Positions 1 to 7,947 of a stretch of 50,974 nucleotides of DNA are shown here, piece after piece (within the stretch, counting starts at the first letter, position 1; every line of letters begins with the position of its first letter). A model generated the notes under the pieces. The model did no database searches and had not been told where the DNA came from. It saw only the letters and a program-made list of their open reading frames with translations. The stretch covers positions 1 through 50,974 of the forward strand of contig JAQWGK010000042.1 in assembly GCA_029238255.1 (NCBI GenBank), written 5' to 3'. Source of the DNA: Porticoccaceae bacterium. GTDB taxonomy: Bacteria > Pseudomonadota > Gammaproteobacteria > Pseudomonadales > Porticoccaceae. Position numbers and translations under genes: made by a program.

Positions 1-100
1 TCGTCAAACCCAAAACACCTTCTTCTGCCAACGATTTTAAGCAATCTACAACCAAATCGGGCGTCTTAAAATTAATTATAATGGCGGATGTTCTGCCCAT
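1..100 (-). CDS. Glycosyltransferase family 2, N-terminal fragment
   Basis: Only the first 33 codons are inside the window; the gene runs off the left edge. From the ATG at 100-98 the translation reads MGRTSAIIINFKTPDLVVDC and continues with a leucine-rich helix. This resembles the first beta-strand and helix of GT-A fold family 2 transferases (VNYN/NFKTPDL type, common in rhamnosyl and other O-antigen transferases). An in-frame stop lies 8 codons upstream, so the start is well constrained. It is the gene downstream of the 163-1335 glycosyltransferase, separated by about 60 bp, and probably co-transcribed in the exopolysaccharide locus. Donor and acceptor cannot be inferred. Confidence 0.6.
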   Translation of the reverse strand, partial: MGRTSAIIINFKTPDLVVDCLKSLAEEGVLGLT

Positions 101-162
101 CGGGTTTTGGCTTCCTGTATTAACCTAAGGTCTTGGGAGATATTCATTGATAATAGACTAAT

Positions 163-1335
163 TCAAATTATCTGCTTAAGGTGTTCAAAAAATTCTTCGT
201 CCTTAAAGAATTGATGCCCAACTTGGTATGCATTTTTGGTGATCCTTAATCTCTCATCAGGATTAGCAATGTAATAAGTAAACTTTTCAGCAAAATCGGA
301 AAAATCCCATGCAACTGGCACATAGGTTTCATAAGGAATAAAAATATCAGGATAAGTCTTTAGATTCCCCATATCCGGCTTTAATAAGAGACTTCCTAAA
401 GCAACAGCTTCATAGTCACGCCAGCATATCTCGCCGTATCCAAAGGGGCTAAAAGTCATCTTCGATCTCCCAAGCTCTATTAAATAGTCAATTTTGGGAA
501 GAGGCCCATTCGATACACTATAGATCGAGGACAATTGGAATGTCCTTTTTAAGGCCTCTGCTCGCATTTGCGAATACCAATCACTTCCTTTAACAGTAAA
601 ACGAGCATTCAGATCAATCGGTCTCGATCCAACAGGAACTCCCTTATTTGAAAAAAGGCTATATAGATAGGGAGCAGTGAGAAACCCGACACCTTCAATA
701 AGTTTTTTATCAATAGATTTTGGAATTACATATTTTTTATTTTCGTGCTGACAGTTATATAGCTTCCCATAATAATCCATGAGATTCGTATCGCCAAAGT
801 GGCTCTTGCGGTACTCATGAGAGTCTACAAACAACGTTTTCTTAACATATTTATCGATGTATGGATCAATTTTTGAAAATAAGCGGAGATCAGATGGAGC
901 ATACCAATCAAAAAAAACCACTTTGGCCTTTGGAAAATTCGACTTTATTAGGGAAAAAATATTCCCCAAATCTTTATCTTCAGCCTTAAAGTGAGCCTGA
1001 ACAGCTACCACCTGCACATTAGTGGCACCTCCATCTGCTCCAACTTTTTCTAATGAATTTAATGGCAAAGCCTTAAGCGTCAATCCATATTGCCTACGAA
1101 TTTTTTTTCGATAGGAATAAAAAGGATAGAGCTGTGATCCAGCTATAGCATTGGGATAATATAAAAAAACAAAGGAAGGTACTGTATAGTCGCCACGAAT
1201 CGGCAATTTACAGTTTATTCGTTTAGTAATTTTCCAAATAATTTCAGATAGTTGGGCTCTCCAAACGCGAATCACTGTCCCACTAGAAACTAAAAGTAAC
1301 CACTTTATAAAGTCCTTATTTCTCCATCTAGGCAC
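163..1335 (-). CDS. Putative glycosyltransferase (CgeB/exostosin-like C-terminus)
   Basis: This 390-residue cytoplasmic protein starts at a GTG (1335-1333) with GGGAG placed 6 nt upstream. The N-terminal half is unfamiliar. The C-terminal 110 residues, including FSPFGYGEICWRDYEAVALG, then a segment ending in PDIF and a closing helix, resemble the nucleotide-sugar-binding half of CgeB/exostosin-like GT-B transferases. In those enzymes the glutamate of the xxYEAVALG element contacts the donor. No signal peptide or membrane helix stands out; residues 10-25 are only moderately hydrophobic. Its place between a GT2 gene and other exopolysaccharide genes supports a role in repeat-unit assembly. The sugar specificity is unknown, and another GT-B subfamily is possible. 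Confidence 0.55.
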   Translation of the reverse strand: MPRWRNKDFIKWLLLVSSGTVIRVWRAQLSEIIWKITKRINCKLPIRGDYTVPSFVFLYYPNAIAGSQLYPFYSYRKKIRRQYGLTLKALPLNSLEKVGADGGATNVQVVAVQAHFKAEDKDLGNIFSLIKSNFPKAKVVFFDWYAPSDLRLFSKIDPYIDKYVKKTLFVDSHEYRKSHFGDTNLMDYYGKLYNCQHENKKYVIPKSIDKKLIEGVGFLTAPYLYSLFSNKGVPVGSRPIDLNARFTVKGSDWYSQMRAEALKRTFQLSSIYSVSNGPLPKIDYLIELGRSKMTFSPFGYGEICWRDYEAVALGSLLLKPDMGNLKTYPDIFIPYETYVPVAWDFSDFAEKFTYYIANPDERLRITKNAYQVGHQFFKDEEFFEHLKQII

Positions 1336-1469
1336 ACTTCACTCCCTTGCTTATAACTTCCCATGCATTACAGTATAGTCACTGAAATAGGTACCGTTGG
1401 ATATTATAAATATGAGCCATTCTTGGGAATGAGGATTGAATATTCAAATACAAAAAAATGGCTCCGCAC

Positions 1470-3398
1470 TTACTGCAGGGAACATTTCAGCCCGCCGTAG
1501 CCATCCCTGATATATTCAATAACTGACTGAGCGGTGAAATCTCGACTCCAATTATTTTTCGATTGATTAGCCACCTGTTGTGAAAAATCATTAATTGACT
1601 GCGAAAGTCCTATCGACGATAGGTATGCCTCAAAAGTTCTCTTCGGCTCAAGAAATGAATCCTGGACTACTGTAGAGTTAGTGTCACCTGAAACCGGACG
1701 CCATGCATCAATATCGTAACTAACCCCCTGAGAATGAAACCACTCAGTACTATCTAAGCCTGAATAATATTTATTCTCCTCGAGCACAACAGAATCTAAT
1801 TGATCTGCCATTAAAACCCGCATATTACTACCAACAAGCTGAATATTATTTCCAGAAATACGAATATTCTCTTTAGGGTCTGAATTAATACTTATGGCTC
1901 CAGTTTTTGAGCTTGGGTTAGGAGTAATCAATCCATGAATGGTATTTTCAGAAATAGTAACGTCATTACTATGTCCATTTAGTCTTATACCCAAGAGATT
2001 GGTTACCTGAAGATTATCTGTGTGCAATATATAATTACCGCAAATTAAACCACCATCCCAATCGGTGGCATCAATATTCCACCCCAAAGTTCTATTTGTT
2101 GGCTGATCGCGACCAATTGCCAACATTACATTGTTAATAATTGTGATGTCCTTCCAGCGCGGCCCAGTATCATAATCTGTATTGCCACCTGCACTAATGC
2201 CGATTTCTCCGCCGACATAGACATTGTCCTCCACCCACAAATCATGAGATATTATTGAATCGACACCGGTATCTTTATCTGAATTCGCAGCCCACTTGTT
2301 CTGAATGCTCGATGAGCGAAGAAATATATTGCGGATAAATTTGGTGTGGAAAGCTTCAGAGAAATACGTATTATGATTAAACACATTCGCCTGGCCCTCA
2401 TACTTTTCATTGCCCGAATCTACTTGCTTCTTATACCAGCCATTATGATCAAAAACATTCTCCTCTAGAAGAACAGACGCGTGAGAAGCATATATTCCCT
2501 GAGAATGATCACGCTCACTATATGAATTTCTGATAGTGTTTCTTCGAATAACTACATCCAAAACATCACCACCCCCATTAATAGCAATCCCCTTACTAAA
2601 ATAATTAAAGTCATTATCCTCCAATAAAACTGTACCCATAGCAGACTCTTTTGGGGAATACATTCTGACTGCTATTGACTCAGTTACTTGACCCCAACCA
2701 GAAAACTCGGAAGACGCTGGATCTCGTGTATACGCATAAATTGCTAGGCCAGTAATTGCTATGTACTTTCTATGAGACCAAATTCTAAAAGTCTCATTAG
2801 CATCACTTTTAATTATTGGGCGCTGATCACCTGCCCCGTAAGATGTAACAACAGAACGCTCATTTTTTGAACGCCCTGTATTTAACTGGATATTCTCATG
2901 AACTTCCCAAACATCCCCGCGAAGAAGAAGAATCCAATCCGGGTATCCTTCGCGAGTATTGGCATTTGCTGCCTCGATAGTTTTAAAAGGCTTAATCAAC
3001 CCTGGCTCTTCAATATCAGCGATATCTCTTGGCGCATAAAACTCAGCAGTTTCATCATCACCAAGAGACGAACTTACATAAATTAGTCTTGAATCTTCAG
3101 AAGGGGTAATAATTGACCAACCACTTTCATCCCAGCCATTGATTTCACGGGGATAAAGGTTAAATTCCCCAGGCTGGACACTATATTCACTTTGGTTTAC
3201 TTCATACTCAGAGCTAGTATCAGCTGAGCTAGCTACTGGTGTCTCTGGCTCAGAACTAGAATTAGTAGTCGTCTCCTCACTGGTGGCAACAGGTGTGATG
3301 GCTAGATCGCCTGAACTCTCATCCTCAGTAGGGGTTGATTTACAGGCCGTCAGACCAATCAGTACTAGAAGAAAAACCAAAGATTTGTATTTAAACAT
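1470..3398 (-). CDS. Lipoprotein with right-handed beta-helix domain
   Basis: This 642-residue protein has a type II signal peptide with the lipobox LTAC (Cys19). A Ser/Thr/Glu-rich linker follows to about residue 85. The remainder is Asn- and Gly-rich with recurring short strands of the form 'xxIxxNxI' (for example VVIRRNTIRNS, VTISENTIHG, IRISGNNIQL). This is the signature of parallel beta-helix (PbH1/pectate-lyase-like) proteins that bind, cleave or epimerise polysaccharide. No catalytic residues can be assigned from sequence alone. It lies inside the exopolysaccharide locus, so a role in processing or anchoring the polymer at the envelope is a reasonable inference. A surface adhesin is the alternative. 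The tail after residue 560 leaves the repeat pattern. Confidence 0.7.
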   Translation of the reverse strand: MFKYKSLVFLLVLIGLTACKSTPTEDESSGDLAITPVATSEETTTNSSSEPETPVASSADTSSEYEVNQSEYSVQPGEFNLYPREINGWDESGWSIITPSEDSRLIYVSSSLGDDETAEFYAPRDIADIEEPGLIKPFKTIEAANANTREGYPDWILLLRGDVWEVHENIQLNTGRSKNERSVVTSYGAGDQRPIIKSDANETFRIWSHRKYIAITGLAIYAYTRDPASSEFSGWGQVTESIAVRMYSPKESAMGTVLLEDNDFNYFSKGIAINGGGDVLDVVIRRNTIRNSYSERDHSQGIYASHASVLLEENVFDHNGWYKKQVDSGNEKYEGQANVFNHNTYFSEAFHTKFIRNIFLRSSSIQNKWAANSDKDTGVDSIISHDLWVEDNVYVGGEIGISAGGNTDYDTGPRWKDITIINNVMLAIGRDQPTNRTLGWNIDATDWDGGLICGNYILHTDNLQVTNLLGIRLNGHSNDVTISENTIHGLITPNPSSKTGAISINSDPKENIRISGNNIQLVGSNMRVLMADQLDSVVLEENKYYSGLDSTEWFHSQGVSYDIDAWRPVSGDTNSTVVQDSFLEPKRTFEAYLSSIGLSQSINDFSQQVANQSKNNWSRDFTAQSVIEYIRDGYGGLKCSLQ

Positions 3399-3681
3399 CG
3401 CTAACCACTCCCGAATAGAAACGCCCTAAATCGTAACTACCTTTTTCTTAACTGTCTTTGAGAACACTCAAGATGCGTGACCCAGGTTTGATAGTTCCCT
3501 TCTAAACCCTGAAACAGCTCACACTTACACCAAAACTAATGCAGAAAAAGGTACTGCATTTGAGTTTACCGCAGGTTCAACCGCTAGTTTAACTACCTTT
3601 CAGCACCAGATCTTATATTACTCTTGCCACTCAACCCATATGATCTATTCTTAATGGAATAGATATATAAGGAAATATCCA

Positions 3682-3882
3682 ATGCCCCTCTCTCTTCACA
3701 GGCGATCATTCATAAACAGTGTTTTGCTCTTTTCTGTGGCGCCCTTGGCAGCTGCAAAGAGGTCTCAACCAGCCAATAACCAGCAACTGATATTTACAAA
3801 TATCAAACTCCTTGATCAGGGTTTTGTCTCTGTCAACGGATGGGTCTTACCAAAAGAAACCCTAATCAAGGGTACCCGCTAG
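3682..3882 (+). CDS. Small Tat-signal protein preceding a GMC oxidoreductase
   Basis: This 66-residue protein begins with a twin-arginine element, HRRSFINS (R7-R8), followed by a hydrophobic stretch ending in APLAAAK, so it looks like a Tat signal peptide with a cleavage site near residue 25. The mature part would be only about 40 residues and includes GFVSVNGWVLPKETL. The stop codon is one base from the start of the GMC oxidoreductase gene, so the two are translationally coupled. Small Tat-exported subunits accompany membrane gluconate/fructose-type GMC dehydrogenases (established for those families). This protein is shorter than those subunits, and I do not recognise it as one of them. By inference it could carry the folded FAD enzyme through the Tat pore. 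Confidence 0.6.
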   Translation: MPLSLHRRSFINSVLLFSVAPLAAAKRSQPANNQQLIFTNIKLLDQGFVSVNGWVLPKETLIKGTR

Positions 3883-3883
3883 C

Positions 3884-5320
3884 ATGCTCTTTGATTTCAA
3901 TTTACAAACCGACATAAATAAAAACTATGACGTCTGCGTAGTGGGTACAGGCCCAGCAGGTATTACATTAGCAAGAAAGCTCTCAGAGACCGGTCAAAAA
4001 GTCCTTTTACTGGAAGCAGGCGGGCTTGGTTACTCGGAACAGTCTCAGGCTTTTTATGAGTGTGAGACCGTTGGCCATAATGCCTGGCCAAAGTTTTCCC
4101 GGTTGAGATACTTTGGCGGGACATCCAATCACTGGGCAGGCCGCTGCAGACCCTTTGATAGTTCTGATTTTAACCCTCGTGAGATAAATGGCCTGCCAGG
4201 CTGGCCTATTAGGTACAGTGATATTAAGCCCTACCTGAACGAAGCGATGGAAATTCTTGATCTGGACAAAAAAATGGGGTTTCAACCAGTCAATGACGAT
4301 CTGCTCAAAACGCGTTTTTCGCCGGATGCCTATTCAAATAGCCCGCCTACTCGCTTCAAAGATAAATACCTCTCTGAAATAGAAAGTTCAAAGAATATCG
4401 ACTGTTATTACAATGCCAACGCGATTGACATGCGATTAGATACATCCCATCAGTCCATAACCCATATCAAGGTCAGTAATTACAATAATTTTTCAACCAC
4501 AGTTTCTGCACAAAAGTTTATTCTTTGCCTTGGAGGCATAGAAACACCCCGCTTTATGCTTAACTGTAAAAATCAGATCCCGACTGGAATTGGTAATTCC
4601 AGCGATATGGTTGGCCGCTGTTTTATGGAGCATTTAAACGTGCGCATGGGCTCTTTTCTTTATCGTGATATTGATAACACAGAGGGCATGCAATTTTATG
4701 CGGATGATGCTTTCGTTATTAAGAATACTATTGGAAAATCCAATATCACTTTTGGCATTGTCAGAAAAATAAAGTCCTATGGTCGAACAAAGGAGATAAA
4801 GAACTTCTTTAAAAATATCGCCTGCCAGATGGAGATTGAGGAAAAGATTCAATTTATCAGTGAGTTTAAATGCCCTGGCATGGGAAATATTGGCACCTTA
4901 ATAGAGCAATCGCCAAATTTAGACAGCAGAATATCCCTTAGCAAGGAAACCGATAGCTTTGGTCTAAACAGAACTAAATTTGACTGGCAGATAAATGATT
5001 TCGACAAAAAGACCATCAGGAAAACAGGGCAAGCTGTGGCCATAGAGTTTGCCAAGGCTAATCTGGGATCAGTGCGTTTGTCTGACTTTATTTTAGATGA
5101 AACGAGAGAAATTGAATTTGGCCGTCATGCTCATCATATGGGTACAACCCGTATGTCTGAATCTCCGCAGTACGGTGTTGTTGATCAAAACTCAAAAGTA
5201 CATGATCTCGACAATCTATATATCGCTGGCAGCAGTGTTTTTTCAACTGGGGGAGCCTGTAACCCAACCATGCCGATTATGCAGCTATGCCTGCGACTTG
5301 TAGATCACCTTACCGGTTAA
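3884..5320 (+). CDS. GMC-family FAD-dependent oxidoreductase
   Basis: This 478-residue flavoprotein probably oxidises a sugar or alcohol. The N-terminal Rossmann fold has GTGPAG (G21-G26) followed by LLLEAGG, the FAD-binding signature. The stretch GGTSNHWAGRCRPF fits the GMC flavin loop. The C-terminal domain has HHMGTTRMS near residue 415 and GGACNPTMPIMQL near 450, supplying the His/Asn catalytic pair of the family. It has no signal peptide, but the one-base-separated upstream gene encodes a Tat signal protein. Its neighbours on both sides are polysaccharide genes in the opposite orientation. By inference it oxidises an exopolysaccharide precursor or a periplasmic sugar; no electron acceptor such as a cytochrome c is encoded next to it. 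Confidence 0.85.
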   Translation: MLFDFNLQTDINKNYDVCVVGTGPAGITLARKLSETGQKVLLLEAGGLGYSEQSQAFYECETVGHNAWPKFSRLRYFGGTSNHWAGRCRPFDSSDFNPREINGLPGWPIRYSDIKPYLNEAMEILDLDKKMGFQPVNDDLLKTRFSPDAYSNSPPTRFKDKYLSEIESSKNIDCYYNANAIDMRLDTSHQSITHIKVSNYNNFSTTVSAQKFILCLGGIETPRFMLNCKNQIPTGIGNSSDMVGRCFMEHLNVRMGSFLYRDIDNTEGMQFYADDAFVIKNTIGKSNITFGIVRKIKSYGRTKEIKNFFKNIACQMEIEEKIQFISEFKCPGMGNIGTLIEQSPNLDSRISLSKETDSFGLNRTKFDWQINDFDKKTIRKTGQAVAIEFAKANLGSVRLSDFILDETREIEFGRHAHHMGTTRMSESPQYGVVDQNSKVHDLDNLYIAGSSVFSTGGACNPTMPIMQLCLRLVDHLTG

Positions 5321-5347
5321 TAAGCAAAAATTAATCATTTTCTATGG

Positions 5348-6433
5348 TTACTTAATTTCATTTAGCAGGGCGGATTCTAAAATTTCCGCCGACTTATCCC
5401 AGTCGAAAGATTTCACGTAAGATGCGCTATTGACACTCATCTCACACCACGACTGCTCATCCATAGAGAGCACTCTGATCATTTTCTCAGCCATATCTTG
5501 AGCATCACCCACATTAGCCAGAAAGCCGTTGTGACCATCCTTTATATAGTCCTCTGGCCCACCACAGCGAGTAGTCACTACCGGGCAGCCACAAGCCGCA
5601 GCTTCAATGCCCGGCATACCAAACCCCTCAAGTGTCGAAGGCAGTAACCAACAATCCGTTCTTTTATACAATTCGGGAATCAAATCCTGAGCTGGACGAA
5701 AGAAATACTCAAAATTTTCTGGAGGCTTGTTTTCGGGTTTCAGCGGGTGGGAACCAAAACATATAACCTTTAACTCAGGGATAGTCCTCTGGACAAGTCG
5801 GATAGCCTCAAATGCAGTTGCCGCGCCCTTCCACTCAACTATGCCGTAAAGCATGCCAACTGTTGGAACCGACTGCTTTAATCGTGGCTGAAAATTGAAT
5901 TGATTCCAATCCACACCATTAGGAATTAATACTGAACTTTCGTCACCATAGTCTTCCGCCATCACCCTCTTTAACCAATTGGCAATAACAAGCTTTTTAT
6001 AGGGCAGACGATATGTCTCCTTAACAGACTCAGTATCACCTCCATGCAGCTCATGGTGCCTGATAAAGTAGGCTTTTTTACCCTTTCTATCAGACCAGTC
6101 TTTTATCCAATGCGCTGTTTCCCACCACGTTGCTATGGTGACATCTGCATCGGGAACATCGGTCTCAACAATTGGGCGGCGTCGAACCGGAATCAAATTA
6201 GCAGTGCTTTGCTCAAAATGATGAGTCTGTTTTCGGTTCCTGTATCTTTTGATCCAATAGCGGATAAATGCTCTGATACGCAAAATCGGTGGTTTCCGAG
6301 GAGGCAAATCAACATAGGCCATATTGACCCTGTGCCCCCGACGAACCATAGCTTCAGCGATTAAACGATTGGATTTAATACCACCAGCCAAGCTTGGACT
6401 TGGCAATACCCAGTTTATGGTCAATGTCTTCAT
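5348..6433 (-). CDS. Glycosyltransferase family 4 (GT-B)
   Basis: A 361-residue retaining glycosyltransferase. The N-terminal domain has the acceptor-side glycine loop SPSLAGGIKSNRLIAEAM. The C-terminal donor domain carries the GT4 EX7E element in LEGFGMPGIEAAACGCPVV, followed by GGPEDYI and HNGFLA. The ATG at 6433 is preferred over the TTG one codon earlier. The gene converges on the GMC oxidoreductase gene (27 bp apart) and follows the flippase gene by about 16 bp, so it is probably co-transcribed with the flippase. It adds one sugar to the lipid-linked repeat unit at the cytoplasmic face of the inner membrane; donor sugar unknown. Confidence 0.85.
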   Translation of the reverse strand: MKTLTINWVLPSPSLAGGIKSNRLIAEAMVRRGHRVNMAYVDLPPRKPPILRIRAFIRYWIKRYRNRKQTHHFEQSTANLIPVRRRPIVETDVPDADVTIATWWETAHWIKDWSDRKGKKAYFIRHHELHGGDTESVKETYRLPYKKLVIANWLKRVMAEDYGDESSVLIPNGVDWNQFNFQPRLKQSVPTVGMLYGIVEWKGAATAFEAIRLVQRTIPELKVICFGSHPLKPENKPPENFEYFFRPAQDLIPELYKRTDCWLLPSTLEGFGMPGIEAAACGCPVVTTRCGGPEDYIKDGHNGFLANVGDAQDMAEKMIRVLSMDEQSWCEMSVNSASYVKSFDWDKSAEILESALLNEIK

Positions 6434-6449
6434 CAAAATAAAAACCGCC

Positions 6450-7781
6450 CTAAATATTTAAGATCCAAACACCAAACCCAATTACCACGACAGAGGAGAT
6501 AACCGCAAATACATCTAGGCTAGGCCACCAGACTTTATGTTTTTTTACTAATACTGCCAGCATCGGATAGCACAAAAATTTGGATGCAGATATTCCGGCT
6601 ATTAGCCCTATAACCCCAAAAAAATGCGATCCAATAATCATACAAGCCAGAAGAAGCAGACCTCTAGTAGCCTGAAACAACATAAATCCAAATGAGTCTC
6701 CAAATGCTAAAAGAGCATTTGCTGTTGTTACTGTTATGACACTACCGATAGTACCGACTGCCAATACTTGCAACATCCATCCAGCAGAGCTGTATCTTGA
6801 GTCATACAAGATATCTATAAAAAATTCCCCACCAATTACTAGAGCCCAAACCATAGGAAGTGTTGCTAATAGTAAATACATACGTATCTTGCGAACGGAT
6901 AATAAATCCCTCTTTTTACTATCTCTTCCAATATCTGAGTAAATAGGCAATAAAACTAACTGATTAACCTTTAACAATAATTCTAAAATCACTCTCGACC
7001 ATATTGCTGCGATTGCGAACACACCCAAATCTTGCTTTGTGAGGAATACTCCCAAAACCAGAACATCCCCTTTATTTATAAAAAAAGTGATAAATGAGCT
7101 TACAAAAATCCATTTTCCAAAATTGTATATATTTGCCACAGCATCAGTATCTAAACTAAATCTTGGTTTATAGGAAGTAAGCATCCGGTAAGAGAGAGCC
7201 AGCGTTGCGAACGACCCAAAAAGTCCCCCCAAAGCTATCGCCCAAATCGACCGAAAATACCAAGCAAGTATTAATGTGGTTATTACAGATATGAACTGAC
7301 CCGTCAATTCCCAACTAATAAGTCTCCTAAGCTTAATGTGACGCTTCAGAGTCAGAGCGCTCGGGCTATAGAATCCATGAATCAACGCTGATAGCCCAAC
7401 CACCGGTATAAGGAGAGATAATTCAGGCGCCTCATAGAATGAAGCAAGAGGATAAGCAACTATCCAACATAACACCCAAATTATGGCTCCTCGGATAATT
7501 TGCAATGTCCATGCTGTATTAAGGTAGTCCGGGTCATCACCACGTTTATCTCTCACTACAGATGTTGAAATACCAACATCAGAAAGCATTTGTATTCCGC
7601 TTATAACAACTTGAACCAATGCCATCAGCCCAAATACTTCTGGGAAAAGGAGCCTTGTTAAAATTAAGTTGCTGCATAGGCGAATGATTTGGCCGCCACC
7701 AAAACCAGCCAGTGCCCAAAAGGAACCAGATATAGCTTTATTCTTCAGAGGTAAGAATCTGTTTTTTGAGTTTATATCCAA
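6450..7781 (-). CDS. Polysaccharide repeat-unit flippase (Wzx/PST family)
   Basis: A 443-residue multispanning inner-membrane protein with about 12-14 hydrophobic segments, of the polysaccharide transporter (MOP) superfamily. The N-terminus (SGSFWALAGFGGGQIIRLCSNLILTR) and FGLMALVQVVISGIQMLSDVGIS are typical of Wzx/WzxC-type exporters; these translocate undecaprenyl-linked repeat units across the membrane. The only in-frame start near the hydrophobic N-terminus is a TTG at 7781 with GAAGAG upstream, so the start is somewhat uncertain. It is followed by the GT4 gene and is divergent from the polymerase gene at 7948. Confidence 0.85.
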   Translation of the reverse strand: MDINSKNRFLPLKNKAISGSFWALAGFGGGQIIRLCSNLILTRLLFPEVFGLMALVQVVISGIQMLSDVGISTSVVRDKRGDDPDYLNTAWTLQIIRGAIIWVLCWIVAYPLASFYEAPELSLLIPVVGLSALIHGFYSPSALTLKRHIKLRRLISWELTGQFISVITTLILAWYFRSIWAIALGGLFGSFATLALSYRMLTSYKPRFSLDTDAVANIYNFGKWIFVSSFITFFINKGDVLVLGVFLTKQDLGVFAIAAIWSRVILELLLKVNQLVLLPIYSDIGRDSKKRDLLSVRKIRMYLLLATLPMVWALVIGGEFFIDILYDSRYSSAGWMLQVLAVGTIGSVITVTTANALLAFGDSFGFMLFQATRGLLLLACMIIGSHFFGVIGLIAGISASKFLCYPMLAVLVKKHKVWWPSLDVFAVISSVVVIGFGVWILNI

Positions 7782-7947
7782 ATGGGAAAGCTCTTCCTTG
7801 AAAATAACTGATTCAGCTAGTGCGAGTCTAAATACGGATACGAGGATGGATAGACATAATGATTTTGATTTAAGTCTAGTATAGAGGTAGGATTAGTCAA
7901 ACATAAAAAATATGTGATATTGGATAAATCAGAACAGGAACGTTCAA

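Noticed and set aside
3399-3681. Possible tRNA-like T-loop (GGTTCAA) in the spacer before the Tat/GMC pair
   Set aside because: No acceptor stem or anticodon arm can be formed around it. I see no clear gene or confident promoter in this 283-bp divergent spacer.
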